Positions 34,973-44,268 are shown, numbered from the stretch's first letter. The stretch: DNA of 64,000 nucleotides from Sulfuricurvum sp. (GCF_023229695.1 NZ_JALNYS010000014.1:25307-89306), one strand, 5' to 3'. Translations and numbers: made by a program. The notes: a model not told the origin generated them from the sequence alone.

Positions 34973-36082
34973 GTGCTTAATATAGATCGCCGAATTCTAG
35001 CACATTTTGATTTTATAATTATCATTTTGTTGATTCCCCTCGTATTTACCTCCGGTTGGCTGATCCATGAGATCCATCCGGTATTGGGACAAAAGCATCT
35101 GGTGTACGTTGCTGTCGGGATCGGGGCGTTTTTTACCCTCTTTTTGTTGCCGGTGCGTCAGATGTTCTGGACGATCCCTATTTTTTATTGGGGGAGTATC
35201 CTCCTCCTCGTTGCCGTCGAGTTTGTAGGGCATGCACGGCTGGGAGCGAAACGGTGGATTGAGATCCCGTTTGTCCATTTCACCCTCCAGCCCTCTGAGC
35301 TGATCAAACCGGCGTTTGTCCTGATGCTTGCTTATCTGATCAGCCGAAACCCTCCGCCGCGTGACGGATACCGTCTGAAAGATTTTTCGAAGATCATGTT
35401 TTTTATTATCCTCCCTTTTCTCCTCATCGCCAAGGAACCCGATTTGGGGACGGCGACGGTCTTGCTGCTGCTGGGGGTGGGGATTTTGTTTATCGTCGGG
35501 GTTCACTGGAAAATATGGGTGGGGCTGAGCACGGCTTTCATCATCTCGCTCCCGCTGATCTATACCCAGCTGCACGATTATCAAAAACAGCGGTTGACCG
35601 ACTTTATCAGTGAAAAACCGAGCTACCACGTCGAGCAGTCGATCATTGCCGTCGGTTCGGGGGGATTTTTCGGTAAAGACAAAGAGGATGCCACTCAGAC
35701 CCAGATGAAATTCCTCCCCATTGCATCGAGCGATTTTATCTTCGCTTACGTCGTCGAGCGGTTCGGGTTTTTCGGGGCGTTTTTGCTCATCTCCCTCTAC
35801 GCCGCGATTATCATCCATCTGCTGATGATCGCCAACTGGGCGCAGGATTACTACATCAAGGTGGTGACGGCAGGGCTCTCCCTCTTTGTCTTCATCTATA
35901 TGAGTGTCAATATTGCCATGACAATCGGATTTGCCCCCGTCGTCGGGGTACCGCTGCCGATGTTCAGCTACGGAGGGAGCAGTTTCGTCAATTTTATGAT
36001 TTTGTTCGGAATTATGGAGAACCTTCTCGCTTACCGATTTCGCTATTTGTACAACAATAGCGGTAAAAAAAGCTTCGTCTAA
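34973..36082 (+). CDS. rodA: Peptidoglycan glycosyltransferase RodA
   Basis: The 369-residue SEDS protein has about ten membrane segments and the conserved DLGTATVLLLLGVGILFIVG and GFAPVVGVPLPMFSYGGSSF strings. It polymerises glycan strands for cell elongation together with a class B PBP. The GTG start has no strong ribosome site, and the ATG at 34962 is out of frame. In Campylobacter the rodA gene (mrdB) also lies by the FlpA/RluD cluster. A tRNA gene follows 32 bp after its stop. Confidence 0.94.
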   Translation: MLNIDRRILAHFDFIIIILLIPLVFTSGWLIHEIHPVLGQKHLVYVAVGIGAFFTLFLLPVRQMFWTIPIFYWGSILLLVAVEFVGHARLGAKRWIEIPFVHFTLQPSELIKPAFVLMLAYLISRNPPPRDGYRLKDFSKIMFFIILPFLLIAKEPDLGTATVLLLLGVGILFIVGVHWKIWVGLSTAFIISLPLIYTQLHDYQKQRLTDFISEKPSYHVEQSIIAVGSGGFFGKDKEDATQTQMKFLPIASSDFIFAYVVERFGFFGAFLLISLYAAIIIHLLMIANWAQDYYIKVVTAGLSLFVFIYMSVNIAMTIGFAPVVGVPLPMFSYGGSSFVNFMILFGIMENLLAYRFRYLYNNSGKKSFV

Positions 36083-36094
36083 TCAAAGAACGAG

Positions 36095-36100
36095 TATAAT
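36095..36100 (+). promoter_or_regulatory. -10 element for the tRNA gene
   Basis: TATAAT lies 14 bp before the tRNA 5' end, close enough that transcription starts a few bases upstream of the mature tRNA. Confidence 0.6.
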
Positions 36101-36114
36101 ACCGCTCCTCAATC

Positions 36115-36190
36115 GGGTCAATAGTTCAGCGGTTAGAGCCCTCCGCTCATAACGGAGTAGTCGCAGGTTCAAATCCTGCTTGACCCACCA
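36115..36190 (+). tRNA. tRNA with CAU anticodon (Met or lysidine-modified Ile2)
   Basis: The 76-nt sequence folds into a full cloverleaf: acceptor GGGTCAA/TTGACCC, D stem GTTC/GAGC, anticodon stem CTCCG/CGGAG with loop CTCATAA, T stem GCAGG/CCTGC and encoded CCA. The anticodon is CAT. The short D loop and TAGTC variable loop look more like tRNA-Ile2 (modified by TilS) than elongator Met, but the assignment is not certain. An accessory island begins directly downstream. Confidence 0.93.
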
Positions 36191-36366
36191 CCTCCTCTCG
36201 ATAAATACAATCCACAATATAACGTCAGTCCCTACGATTTAAAAAGTATGTTTTTGTTTTTGAGATAAAAGCACGATTATTATAGATATTCGTACCAAAT
36301 ATGGTATGATTAAATCAATAATTCAACCTGATTGAAAATAATCGATACTCAAAGGCAATACAGTAG

Positions 36367-37497
36367 ATGAAACGCTGGATATGGGAGAGGGAGACTTATC
36401 CCCATTTTACCTATGATTTGAACCGACTTGAGCATTTGATTCAAGAGGTTTCATTGGAGCAGGGGTATTTGATTGCCATAACCCAAACGATGGATCGCAA
36501 TAATATCGCCCAAAGACAACTCGAAGCACTGATGAATGAAGCGATTAGTACCTCTGCGATAGAGGGGGAAATCCTCAATCGTGACAGCGTCAAAGCCTCC
36601 ATCCAACGAAAGCTTGGGTTTGCAGAGATAGATTCTTACAAACGGGATATTTCTACCGATTATCTGATAGAAGTACTCATCGATGCCAACACCAATTACG
36701 ATCAAGATTTGAGCCTTGAGAGGCTCTTTGGCTGGCACAATGCTCTTTTTCCGAGTGGGTATAGTGCTCTTTCTAAAATCAATGTTGCCTCGTTCAGGGG
36801 TGAAGAGATTATGGAAGTCATCGGAGGAGCCGCAGGAAAAGAGAAAACGTATTATGTAGCACCTCCAAGAGCCACGCTCGAAGATGAGATGGCTCGATAT
36901 CTAGCATGGTTTAATGCCACACCTCCGAGTCTGCTCAAAGCGTGTATTTCCCATTTATGGTTTGTTATCATTCACCCGTTTGATGACGGTAACGGCAGAA
37001 TAGGGCGCGCGATCACCGATTTGGTTTTGTCTAACATCGAAAAATCGACCATATCGAGACTCTATTCGATGTCTAGTGCGATCAACAGCGATAGAAGCGG
37101 GTATTACAAGGTATTGGAAAAAACAACGGGGTACATTCGCAAGGAGAGGAATCATTTGGATATCACCGACTGGTGCGAATGGTTTCTCACTACGTTAAAC
37201 ACTGCATTGGGCGACACGAAAAAAAAGCTAGGATACATCGTACAAAAAACGACGTTTTGGGACAAATACAAAACTCATAATCTCAATGCGAGACAAACCA
37301 AAGTTCTCAATAGAATCCTCGATATGGGAACTGAAAATTTCCAAGGTGCTTTGAGTAAAAAGAAATATATGAGCCTAACGGACACGGCATCCACCACCGC
37401 TTCCAGAGATATTACCCAATTGATCGAGATCGGCTGTATCCGTCAAATCGAGGGGACAAACGGTAGAAATGTTCGGTATGAGATTGTTTTTGAGTAA
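36367..37497 (+). CDS. Fic family AMPylase-type protein (DUF4172 N terminus)
   Basis: The 376-residue protein starts MKRWIWERETYPHF, a DUF4172 N terminus, and has the inhibitory helix motif TSAIEG (residues 62-67) and the catalytic HPFDDGNGRIGRA (His203 first). The C terminus has a winged-helix domain (TASRDITQLIEIGCIRQIEG). Fic proteins transfer AMP from ATP to target hydroxyls, and the T-x3-E-G helix self-inhibits. It stands alone after the tRNA and belongs to a different Fic subfamily from the remnants at 14189 and 15350. Target unknown. Confidence 0.9.
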   Translation: MKRWIWERETYPHFTYDLNRLEHLIQEVSLEQGYLIAITQTMDRNNIAQRQLEALMNEAISTSAIEGEILNRDSVKASIQRKLGFAEIDSYKRDISTDYLIEVLIDANTNYDQDLSLERLFGWHNALFPSGYSALSKINVASFRGEEIMEVIGGAAGKEKTYYVAPPRATLEDEMARYLAWFNATPPSLLKACISHLWFVIIHPFDDGNGRIGRAITDLVLSNIEKSTISRLYSMSSAINSDRSGYYKVLEKTTGYIRKERNHLDITDWCEWFLTTLNTALGDTKKKLGYIVQKTTFWDKYKTHNLNARQTKVLNRILDMGTENFQGALSKKKYMSLTDTASTTASRDITQLIEIGCIRQIEGTNGRNVRYEIVFE

Positions 37498-37587
37498 TAG
37501 ATTTTAAAAAGTGAAGATTGAATATATGACCGCTAATCTGCGTAAAAAAGTAGTCTGTCGCCTTTTTCCTTCGTTTTTATTTCAAGT

Positions 37588-38871
37588 TTATAATTGACTT
37601 GTTAAATAATCTATTTTCTCTTTTACTATTTTTAAATCCATATTAATTGAATCATGAGTAATTTCACCTGCATAATTATTACTGGTAATGTGCTCAGCGT
37701 ATATTTTATAAATTGGCGATCTAAAACAGTAATGATTAGCTCTTTTTATGATTATTGCTCCTTTTTCACTTTTTACTAATTGTTTTAAATAGCTCGATAA
37801 GTTCCCTGCTGGATACTTTGATTCAGTTTCTTGAATTTTTAGCAGTAAATCATGTTGTTCTGCCCCCTCCATCGAGAAGGAAGATAAGGCTTTAAATATC
37901 AACATGGCATTCTTGTAGGTTCCTTTTCTTTGTACCAATGCAATTTCGAAGTCAGCTTTAATTGAATCTGATGAATCTTGAATATATCCTTTGATGCCTG
38001 ATTCAAACATTTTCATGTCAATAACTATTTTTGAGTTGCTTTTAGTATATATACCCATTGCGAAACATATTTGTAAACAAATTGAATGACACACCGATGG
38101 AACACCATTCGCAACTTTTATGATGTTATTTTTAATAAAAGCAGGTATTTCGATATTTAATAACGGAAACCCAATGTCAATAATTTGTGCAATTTCGGTG
38201 TCAGTCATTAAAGGTACATTTATTTCTGCAACTCTTGACTTGAGTTCAGGGTCATATTGAACAACTTCTCGACCAGTATCCACAGCACCTATACATATGA
38301 TTTTTAGCTCAGGGTACTCTTCAGCCATATCAACAAAAAGCTTCATTGTCTGAGATACCTTTGTCTTCTCATCAGCATTAATTTTATGAAAATCTTCTAA
38401 AACAAAGCAACATTTGGCATTGCCTAAAAATCGAGCAAGTGTTTGCATTGTTAATTTAGGTGGAATTACTCTTTTAATTGTCCCTTGTTCTGTTGTTGTT
38501 TTTGTTCCTCCAAGCTCTGCTTTAATTAGTGCATAATCTGACGCTAATTTTATGGATGTGGCATTACTTATAGTGGATACTTTACTATCTTGGTAATAGG
38601 GATTTAACTCATCAAATGCTTGCAATACAATTTCTTCATATGTCAGTGTAGAAGTACATCTTACTGTAATGTGGTTTTCATATATTTGCATCAGTTTATT
38701 GACAATAAGCGTAGTCTTTCCACAGCCAGAATGCCCATATATTACTAGTTGCTTTCCAGGGGTATTTAAAGCATTTACAATTTGGTTATTAACAGATTCT
38801 CTTTCAACAAAAGTTAGTTTTGCAGATGTTGATGGTGTAAATACTTCATTGGATTTAATTTGTTTTTCCAT
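37588..38871 (-). CDS. AAA ATPase of unknown role (TniB/STAND-like)
   Basis: The 427-residue protein has Walker A YGHSGCGKTT (45-54) and a Walker B-like CCFVLEDFHKI. After the ATPase core comes a helical region and a likely C-terminal winged helix (GAIIIKRANHYCFRSPIYKIYAEH) as in AAA proteins linked to transposons or defence. It is AT-rich and not in an operon; Fic is convergent on its left and the IS21 left end lies about 145 bp upstream. No effector domain is seen. Function unknown. Confidence 0.65.
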   Translation of the reverse strand: MEKQIKSNEVFTPSTSAKLTFVERESVNNQIVNALNTPGKQLVIYGHSGCGKTTLIVNKLMQIYENHITVRCTSTLTYEEIVLQAFDELNPYYQDSKVSTISNATSIKLASDYALIKAELGGTKTTTEQGTIKRVIPPKLTMQTLARFLGNAKCCFVLEDFHKINADEKTKVSQTMKLFVDMAEEYPELKIICIGAVDTGREVVQYDPELKSRVAEINVPLMTDTEIAQIIDIGFPLLNIEIPAFIKNNIIKVANGVPSVCHSICLQICFAMGIYTKSNSKIVIDMKMFESGIKGYIQDSSDSIKADFEIALVQRKGTYKNAMLIFKALSSFSMEGAEQHDLLLKIQETESKYPAGNLSSYLKQLVKSEKGAIIIKRANHYCFRSPIYKIYAEHITSNNYAGEITHDSINMDLKIVKEKIDYLTSQL

Positions 38872-39015
38872 AAATATATCCTTTTACTTGTGATATTTTA
38901 TACTAATAATAAAATTTTTGGTGAAGAAATTTAGGTGTCAATAGTGTTTAGTGTAAACAATATGTATGATTAATCAATTTATGTTGATGAATTTTGGAAA
39001 AAAGGGGACAGGCTA
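38872..39015. other. AT-rich gap before IS21
   Basis: This stretch holds the presumed leftward promoter of the AAA ATPase gene. It ends with AAAAGGGGACAGGCTA, directly abutting the IS21 left terminal repeat. No ORF is supported. Confidence 0.4.
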
Positions 39016-39098
39016 GAATGGCACTTACTTAAGCTTTTAAGCCTTATTTCCGAGACTAAAACAAATGAAATTTAAATCCTGCAAAAAACGGAGCCATT

Positions 39099-39175
39099 CG
39101 GCCACCTGTGACGTTTTTATCCGGCCACCCATGACGGTGGCATTCGGCCACTAAAAACGGTCATTATCCGGCCAC
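39099..39175 (+). repeat. Phased CGGCCAC repeats at the IS21 left end
   Basis: Four direct copies of CGGCCAC, each preceded by TTC or TC, occur at 39099, 39122, 39145 and 39169. The 23-24 bp period is about two helical turns, so they face the same side of the DNA, as expected for a multi-site IstA complex. The right end has the same motif. Confidence 0.75.
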
Positions 39176-39261
39176 TTTTTAGGAAAAAACGTCACGGAGT
39201 TTTTATGAATGAAGGGTGTTTTCTGAATTGACTACACTGCCGTTTAAAAACGGGAGTGTTG

Positions 39262-40815
39262 ATGAGGAAGATACAGATGAAAAAAGTACGTGAAGCTCTA
39301 CGGCTTCATATTGGGATGAACCTTTCGGTTCGTCAGGCACACAGAGCTGCAGGGGTTCCAAGAACAACCATACAAGACTATATCCGCCGCTTTAAGTCTT
39401 CCGCAATGACGATTGACGAAGTGGAAGGGATGAGTGATAATGTCCTCCATTCCAGATTGTTTCCCGAACAGCGCAGTGCCACACCTTCCAAAAAACCATT
39501 ACCCGATATGCTCTACCTGCATAACGAACTCAAGCAGCGTAAACAGACGAAAGTGACTCTCATGCTGCTATGGGAAGAGTACAAAGAACAATATCCCGAT
39601 GGATACGAGTATACCCAGTTTAGGGTTCTCTATAAAAAGCATGTTGAAAAGCTGAATCCTTCGATGCGTCAGGTCCATTTAGGAGGAGAAAAAGTATTTG
39701 TCGACTACAGCGGTCTGACGATGCCGATTTACGATATCCAAACCGGCGAGATCGTCAAATGTCAGGTTTTTATTGCGGTTCTGGGTGCTAGTGGCTATAC
39801 CTTTGCCCATGCGACTCCATCCCAGAAACAAGAAGATTTTTTTCAAGCTCATGTATTGGCATACCGATACTTTGAAGGAGTACCGCGAATCGTAGTGAGC
39901 GATAATCTCAAATCAGCGGTGATTACTCATTCTAATGGAGAAATCGTTATCAACGAAGGATACGCCGACCTTGCCCGCCATTACAACATGGCGATAGAAC
40001 CTGCACGTCCCTATAAACCCAAAGACAAACCGAAAGTCGAGCAAGGAGTTCAGGGGATTCAGCGCTATATCCTCGCACGCTTTCGCCATCGGAAGTTTTA
40101 CAGTGTCGATGAGCTCAATGAATCGATCGGTCCGCTACTGGATGATTACAACAACAAGATCGTCAAACATTTGGAACAAAGCCGCACCCAGATGTTTGAA
40201 ACACTGGATAAGCCCCATCTCAAACCACTTCCCGCCAACCGTTACAGCTACAAAGAGTTCAAAGTTGCACGAGTCAACCAAGATTACCACATCACTTTGG
40301 ACAAATGCAATTACTCTGTCCCTTATGGGTATCTCAAAGAACTTGTCGATGTGCATTACAATTCACACAGTGTAAAAATCTATCACAACAACACTTTGAT
40401 CGCCACCCATCCAAGACTGCGACGCACGGGCGATGTCTCCACACTCAAAGAGCATATGCCCTCGTCGCATCAATATGTCCATGAAAAAATGAATCCGGAT
40501 CGATTACGCAACTGGGCGAAGAATATCGGTTCCAATGCATCCGCATTCGTTGAAGCACGCTTCGCCGCCGCTGAATATGAAGCAACTGCCTACCGTCCGA
40601 TCATCGCTGTCCTTTCACTGGCCAAGTTGCATGGAAAATCAGAATTGGAACTGGCGCTGATGTTTGCATTGGAGAAGCAGACTCTGAAGACGAAGTCGAT
40701 CAAGTCGATTCTGGAGAAAAAACTTTATCCGGGTAGAAGTGCCAACAACATCATGACAACTCCTCCTATCCTAAATACCCATGACAATCTTCGTAATGCT
40801 CAAGAGTATCAATAA
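39262..40815 (+). CDS. istA: IS21 transposase IstA
   Basis: The 517-residue product has an N-terminal helix-turn-helix (SVRQAHRAAGVPRTTIQDYIRRF), then an rve-type DDE core: VFVDYSG, PRIVVSDNLKSAV and KVEQGVQGIQRYIL, followed by a C-terminal beta-rich region. It binds IS ends and carries out strand transfer, with IstB as ATP-dependent regulator. ATG 39262 has GGGAG upstream. The gene is intact. IstB begins 37 bp downstream. Confidence 0.95.
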   Translation: MRKIQMKKVREALRLHIGMNLSVRQAHRAAGVPRTTIQDYIRRFKSSAMTIDEVEGMSDNVLHSRLFPEQRSATPSKKPLPDMLYLHNELKQRKQTKVTLMLLWEEYKEQYPDGYEYTQFRVLYKKHVEKLNPSMRQVHLGGEKVFVDYSGLTMPIYDIQTGEIVKCQVFIAVLGASGYTFAHATPSQKQEDFFQAHVLAYRYFEGVPRIVVSDNLKSAVITHSNGEIVINEGYADLARHYNMAIEPARPYKPKDKPKVEQGVQGIQRYILARFRHRKFYSVDELNESIGPLLDDYNNKIVKHLEQSRTQMFETLDKPHLKPLPANRYSYKEFKVARVNQDYHITLDKCNYSVPYGYLKELVDVHYNSHSVKIYHNNTLIATHPRLRRTGDVSTLKEHMPSSHQYVHEKMNPDRLRNWAKNIGSNASAFVEARFAAAEYEATAYRPIIAVLSLAKLHGKSELELALMFALEKQTLKTKSIKSILEKKLYPGRSANNIMTTPPILNTHDNLRNAQEYQ

Positions 40816-40851
40816 CAAAGTATCCAAAAAAGTAAAAAAAGGAAATAACCT

Positions 40852-41610
40852 ATGCAGCATTCACAACTTATTGAAAAAATCACCCAGCTCGGTCTTCACG
40901 GATTTAAAGAGGCGTATGCGCGTCAAAGCGAAGATGTCAACTATCACTCTCTAGCATTCGAAGAGAGGCTTTATCAGCTCCTTGATGCGCAAAGTCTCTA
41001 TCTTCGCAACAAGGCAATCGCTATGAATCGCAAGCTCTCTAAAATTAAAGAGAAACATGCCCTCATCGAAGAGATCGATTTTAATCCCAAACGCTGCCTC
41101 GACAAAGCGTTCATACACTCTTTGGCTACCTTGAACTTTATTCGAAGCCATCAGAACATTATTATGACCGGAAAAACCGGTACCGGTAAAAGCTATCTTG
41201 CACAAGCGTTTGCCAATCGTGCCATCATGGATGGATTCAGAGTCCATTACATTCGTACTCCGACACTTCTTGAGGAGATAAGAATTTCAAGGATTGACGG
41301 CACCTATACCAATCTACTCAAAAAATATTCGAAGTTCCATCTATTGATCCTGGATGATTTCGGAGTATCCGCCATGCATGAAGATGACGCAACCAACTTA
41401 TTTGAAATCATTGAAGATCGTACCCAGATTAACTCGACCATTATCACTTCTCAACTCCCAGTGTGCGACTGGTATGATTATCTCAATAACAATACTATTG
41501 CCGATGCAATCCTTGATCGTATCGTCCATTCATCGCACCGAATTGAAATGGAGGGGGATTCTATGCGCAAGCTTCACTCTACTATCAATAAATCAATCAC
41601 TGAAAAATAA
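40852..41610 (+). CDS. istB: IS21 helper ATPase IstB
   Basis: The 252-residue DnaC-like AAA+ protein has Walker A TGKTGTGKS near residue 107-114 and Walker B LLILDDFGVSAM. It loads on DNA, selects targets and stimulates IstA. It is intact, so the element may be functional. The AAGGAAAT ribosome site lies just upstream. Confidence 0.95.
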   Translation: MQHSQLIEKITQLGLHGFKEAYARQSEDVNYHSLAFEERLYQLLDAQSLYLRNKAIAMNRKLSKIKEKHALIEEIDFNPKRCLDKAFIHSLATLNFIRSHQNIIMTGKTGTGKSYLAQAFANRAIMDGFRVHYIRTPTLLEEIRISRIDGTYTNLLKKYSKFHLLILDDFGVSAMHEDDATNLFEIIEDRTQINSTIITSQLPVCDWYDYLNNNTIADAILDRIVHSSHRIEMEGDSMRKLHSTINKSITEK

Positions 41611-41739
41611 GAAATTTAGATGATCAAGGAACCAATATCCGGCCACTTTATGTTAAAATCCAAACACAGAAAATATCTCTCTTCAAGTGGCCGAATAATC
41701 TCCGCGATCACTGGCCGAATACTCCGTCATATGCAAATC

Positions 41740-41789
41740 GGAAGTGGGACTTCAGTCCCGCACGATGGCGAGGCTAAAGCCTCACTTCC
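41740..41789. repeat. REP-like three-way-junction element inside the IS21 right end
   Basis: An outer pair GGAAGT/ACTTCC (41740-41745, 41784-41789) encloses two hairpins: GGGACT-tc-AGTCCC (41746-41759) and GAGGCT-aa-AGCCTC (41770-41783). Together they form a perfect three-way junction of 50 nt. It lies between istB and the right terminal repeat, so it travels with the IS or inserted into it. Confidence 0.65.
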
Positions 41790-41890
41790 AAATAGATTTA
41801 CAAAAACAAGTAAATATGTTAGGCTTTTTAGACTCTTTTTTCCTTAAGTAAGTGCCATTCGGGATAAGCTACTTTTTTACAATAGAAATT

Positions 41891-42604
41891 TTATTGAAAT
41901 AATTTTACCAATTTCATACGCATCTCATCAAATGTTTGAATCTCACCCACTAGCCCCGCCAACCCTTCATCACGTTCCGCTAAATATTTTTTAGTTTTAA
42001 AACTCTCTAGCCACATCGTTTGGAAATATTCTTTTGTGTAATAAAGCGGTTCATGTTGCATAATAAGCGTTTTGGTCGCAACAGGTGTAAATCGATCATA
42101 ATCATTTAGCGTATAGAAGCAGAGCATATCGTAGAGGTCTCGTGATTTGGTTCGTTTGTAGAACATCAAAGATTTTATTTTAAATATCGTTTCTAGGGAG
42201 GCTATCTTGATGTTTCCGATGGTTGTGTAAATATCATCGGCAAGAAATTCTTTTGTGCCTGGATTGCTTCCACCGTCGAAAAATTGAATTTTAATGCCGT
42301 TGACCATCCATGTTTGAAGATAGTATTCGACATTATCTCCGCCGATTAAGAAATCTTCCTTGATTGCTTGAGAAGGTTCAATATAGTCGATATTGTCCAT
42401 ACCGAATTTCTCTACACAAAACTCAATAAATGCTTGAATATCCTCTAAAGGAAGTTCTTGTGTGAGGCAAAAATCTAAATCCTCAGAAATGCGATGATTG
42501 ATATGATAGGAAAGTGCGGTTCCACCGACCAGTCTGAAATCATGCTTTTTGAAAATCTCGTGATCTTGGATGATCGGTAGAATCTGTTTGATCGCTTCGG
42601 TCAT
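41891..42604 (-). CDS. AbiEii/AbiGii-family nucleotidyltransferase toxin
   Basis: The 237-residue protein has the nucleotidyltransferase motif LVGGTALSY (25-33) and the metal pair SEDLDF (Asp42, Asp44), typical of AbiEii-like toxins that pyrophosphorylate or nucleotidylate tRNA or proteins. The antitoxin-like gene precedes it with ATGA overlap. It lies to the right of the IS21 right end. Confidence 0.85.
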   Translation of the reverse strand: MTEAIKQILPIIQDHEIFKKHDFRLVGGTALSYHINHRISEDLDFCLTQELPLEDIQAFIEFCVEKFGMDNIDYIEPSQAIKEDFLIGGDNVEYYLQTWMVNGIKIQFFDGGSNPGTKEFLADDIYTTIGNIKIASLETIFKIKSLMFYKRTKSRDLYDMLCFYTLNDYDRFTPVATKTLIMQHEPLYYTKEYFQTMWLESFKTKKYLAERDEGLAGLVGEIQTFDEMRMKLVKLFQ

Positions 42605-43209
42605 GCGCTCAGTCCTGTCATCTTTTTAATCTGAAAGAGGGTATTGAACGGTACTTTTTTCTCTTGAGCCATTTTTACCAACTCATCGGCACTGTATTGT
42701 TTGCTCAGATAGGTAATATACCGTTTTTTAGGATGGCGTAGAAGTTCCTCTAGTGCAGGCAACGGATGAACCTCAAAATAGGTTTCAGGGTCTATGGAAA
42801 ATTCAATCTGCTCTGAAGCCTCATTATAATCTTCGATTGGCATGCTATTTTTGAGTTTCATCAAAATCATCCTAACTCGTTCGATACCAAATAGACGGAT
42901 GAGCGTTTGGGTATCCTCTTGATTCGGTGTAGAGAGATAAATGGAAATGAGGCTGTTGATCTCTATGAGGGAATGATCTTGCCGTGACCACAATAGATCA
43001 ATGCTAAACCACTCTTTTCGAAGTTTGGCGAAACGGGTTTTTGGGCTAAATTTTGGCGGGGTATTTTTAGGCTGTAAATACTTTTCTGCCTCGTCAAGGC
43101 TGATAGTACGAAGGAGGGTAAGGAGCTTTTGGCGCTTTGGATTGGATTCCCAATCACTGAGAGTGCTATCAGCAATATGAAAAAACTGTGTGATTTCTGC
43201 TGTTGTCAT
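42601..43209 (-). CDS. AbiEi-like antitoxin/HTH protein
   Basis: The 202-residue protein starts TTAEITQFFHIADSTLSDWES, an HTH-like N terminus, and is followed by helical regions with no catalytic motif. Position and ATGA overlap with the AbiEii-like toxin suggest it is the cognate antitoxin and autorepressor. The sequence is not a clear AbiEi, so the family is inferred from context. Confidence 0.65.
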   Translation of the reverse strand: MTTAEITQFFHIADSTLSDWESNPKRQKLLTLLRTISLDEAEKYLQPKNTPPKFSPKTRFAKLRKEWFSIDLLWSRQDHSLIEINSLISIYLSTPNQEDTQTLIRLFGIERVRMILMKLKNSMPIEDYNEASEQIEFSIDPETYFEVHPLPALEELLRHPKKRYITYLSKQYSADELVKMAQEKKVPFNTLFQIKKMTGLSA

Positions 43210-43260
43210 ATTCTCCTCCTCTTCGAAGTTAATATTGCTATTATATCCGAATATCGGAAA

Positions 43261-44100
43261 TTATACAATCTTATTTCGTTCTGTGGCTTCCAATACACTT
43301 TTTGCATTCAAGCTCGTTACCACTTTTTTACCCGTTTGCGCTTCCAACTCTTGGAGGGCTACTTTGGCAACTTTTCCGCCTTGAGCTGCTACTTTTTTGC
43401 TTTCTTCAAACGTTTCAGGGCTTAGTGCTTGCGAAATATCTTTTGTAGAAGCTTCCGCTAACATATTTAAAATAAGTTCGGTGTTGGTCATGTTATCCCG
43501 TAGGTTCTCTTTTTTTAACCCTTTTAGAATTTTATACTCTTTGGTGGTTTTATCTGCCCATGTTTTGGTGATAATATCGGTGAGAGTTGCAAACTGCATC
43601 CCCTCTCTTATCCCTCTTGATTTCCACTCATCGGTAAGTTCTTTGCGGATTTCGATACTTTTTAGCCGTTGGTTGATCCAGTTCTCACTGTATCCTAGCT
43701 CTAAATATTGTTTTAATGCTCTATCTATACTTAGCTCAGGGTCTTGCATTTCATCTAAGCGCTCACTAGCGATTTGTGCTAACCAAAGTTTAAAGGGTTC
43801 TGCTTTTGGGCTTGGAATAGACTGTATTAATCTGAAAATTTGTTCGGTATCGGCAACATCGGTTTTGTAAAATTTACCGTCTGAAGATTTCATTTTCAGT
43901 TGTCCGATTTTTTCGGACAACTGACTTCCCTCTTTTTCTAACTTCTTTTTTAAATCTGACCAATATTTTCTTGGTCGCTCATTATTCGTCAAAACTTCAA
44001 TAACATCAATAATAGAGATATACCACTTTTCATTCTCCTCATCCCAGAGGGTGCGTACTTTTTTAGTGTCAAAAATTTGAATGGTATCGTGCGTGTTCAT
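43261..44100 (-). CDS. Bro-N domain protein
   Basis: The 279-residue protein has a BRO N-terminal domain (KVRTLWDEENEKWYISIIDVIEVLT, PRKYWSDLKKKL) and a C-terminal region (GIREGMQFATLTDIITKTWADKT) as in phage antirepressor and DinD-like proteins. Such proteins bind DNA in phage or defence regulation. It is in the same orientation as the AbiE-like pair and 52 bp upstream of it. There are no other phage genes. Confidence 0.83.
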   Translation of the reverse strand: MNTHDTIQIFDTKKVRTLWDEENEKWYISIIDVIEVLTNNERPRKYWSDLKKKLEKEGSQLSEKIGQLKMKSSDGKFYKTDVADTEQIFRLIQSIPSPKAEPFKLWLAQIASERLDEMQDPELSIDRALKQYLELGYSENWINQRLKSIEIRKELTDEWKSRGIREGMQFATLTDIITKTWADKTTKEYKILKGLKKENLRDNMTNTELILNMLAEASTKDISQALSPETFEESKKVAAQGGKVAKVALQELEAQTGKKVVTSLNAKSVLEATERNKIV

Positions 44101-44268
44101 CTCAATACCTCACCACAAATTTCAATCTTCATTTTTAATGTTCCTCGTCTGGCGCATATCCGATTTGTTTTATTTTATCCAAACACGTTTAAATGGATCG
44201 ATATGTTGACAATTTGTTATATTTTCAATTTTTTAAAAAGTGGAATGGACTCAAAGAGCAGACACTTT

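Larger units (their letters stand above)
39016..41860 (+). mobile_element. IS21-family insertion sequence
   Basis: The element is about 2.85 kb, with perfect 18-bp terminal inverted repeats GAATGGCACTTACTTAAG (39016-39033) and its complement (41843-41860). It encodes IstA and IstB in tandem. Subterminal CGGCCAC repeats at 39099, 39122, 39145 and 39169 are spaced 23-24 bp; further copies lie at 41640 (direct) and 41687 and 41711 (inverted). These resemble the transposase-binding repeats described for IS21 ends. No perfect target duplication is visible: left flank GGGACAGGCTA, right flank GGGATAAGCTA. Confidence 0.92.

Noticed and set aside
34997..35818. A 273-codon open frame opposite rodA
   Set aside because: It is antisense to a clear membrane glycosyltransferase and its translation is an Arg/Asp/Gln-rich shadow.
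39099..39175. Regular 23-24 bp repeats considered as a CRISPR array
   Set aside because: The repeat unit is only 7 bp, spacers are too short, no cas genes are present, and the repeats sit inside IS21 ends, where such motifs are expected.
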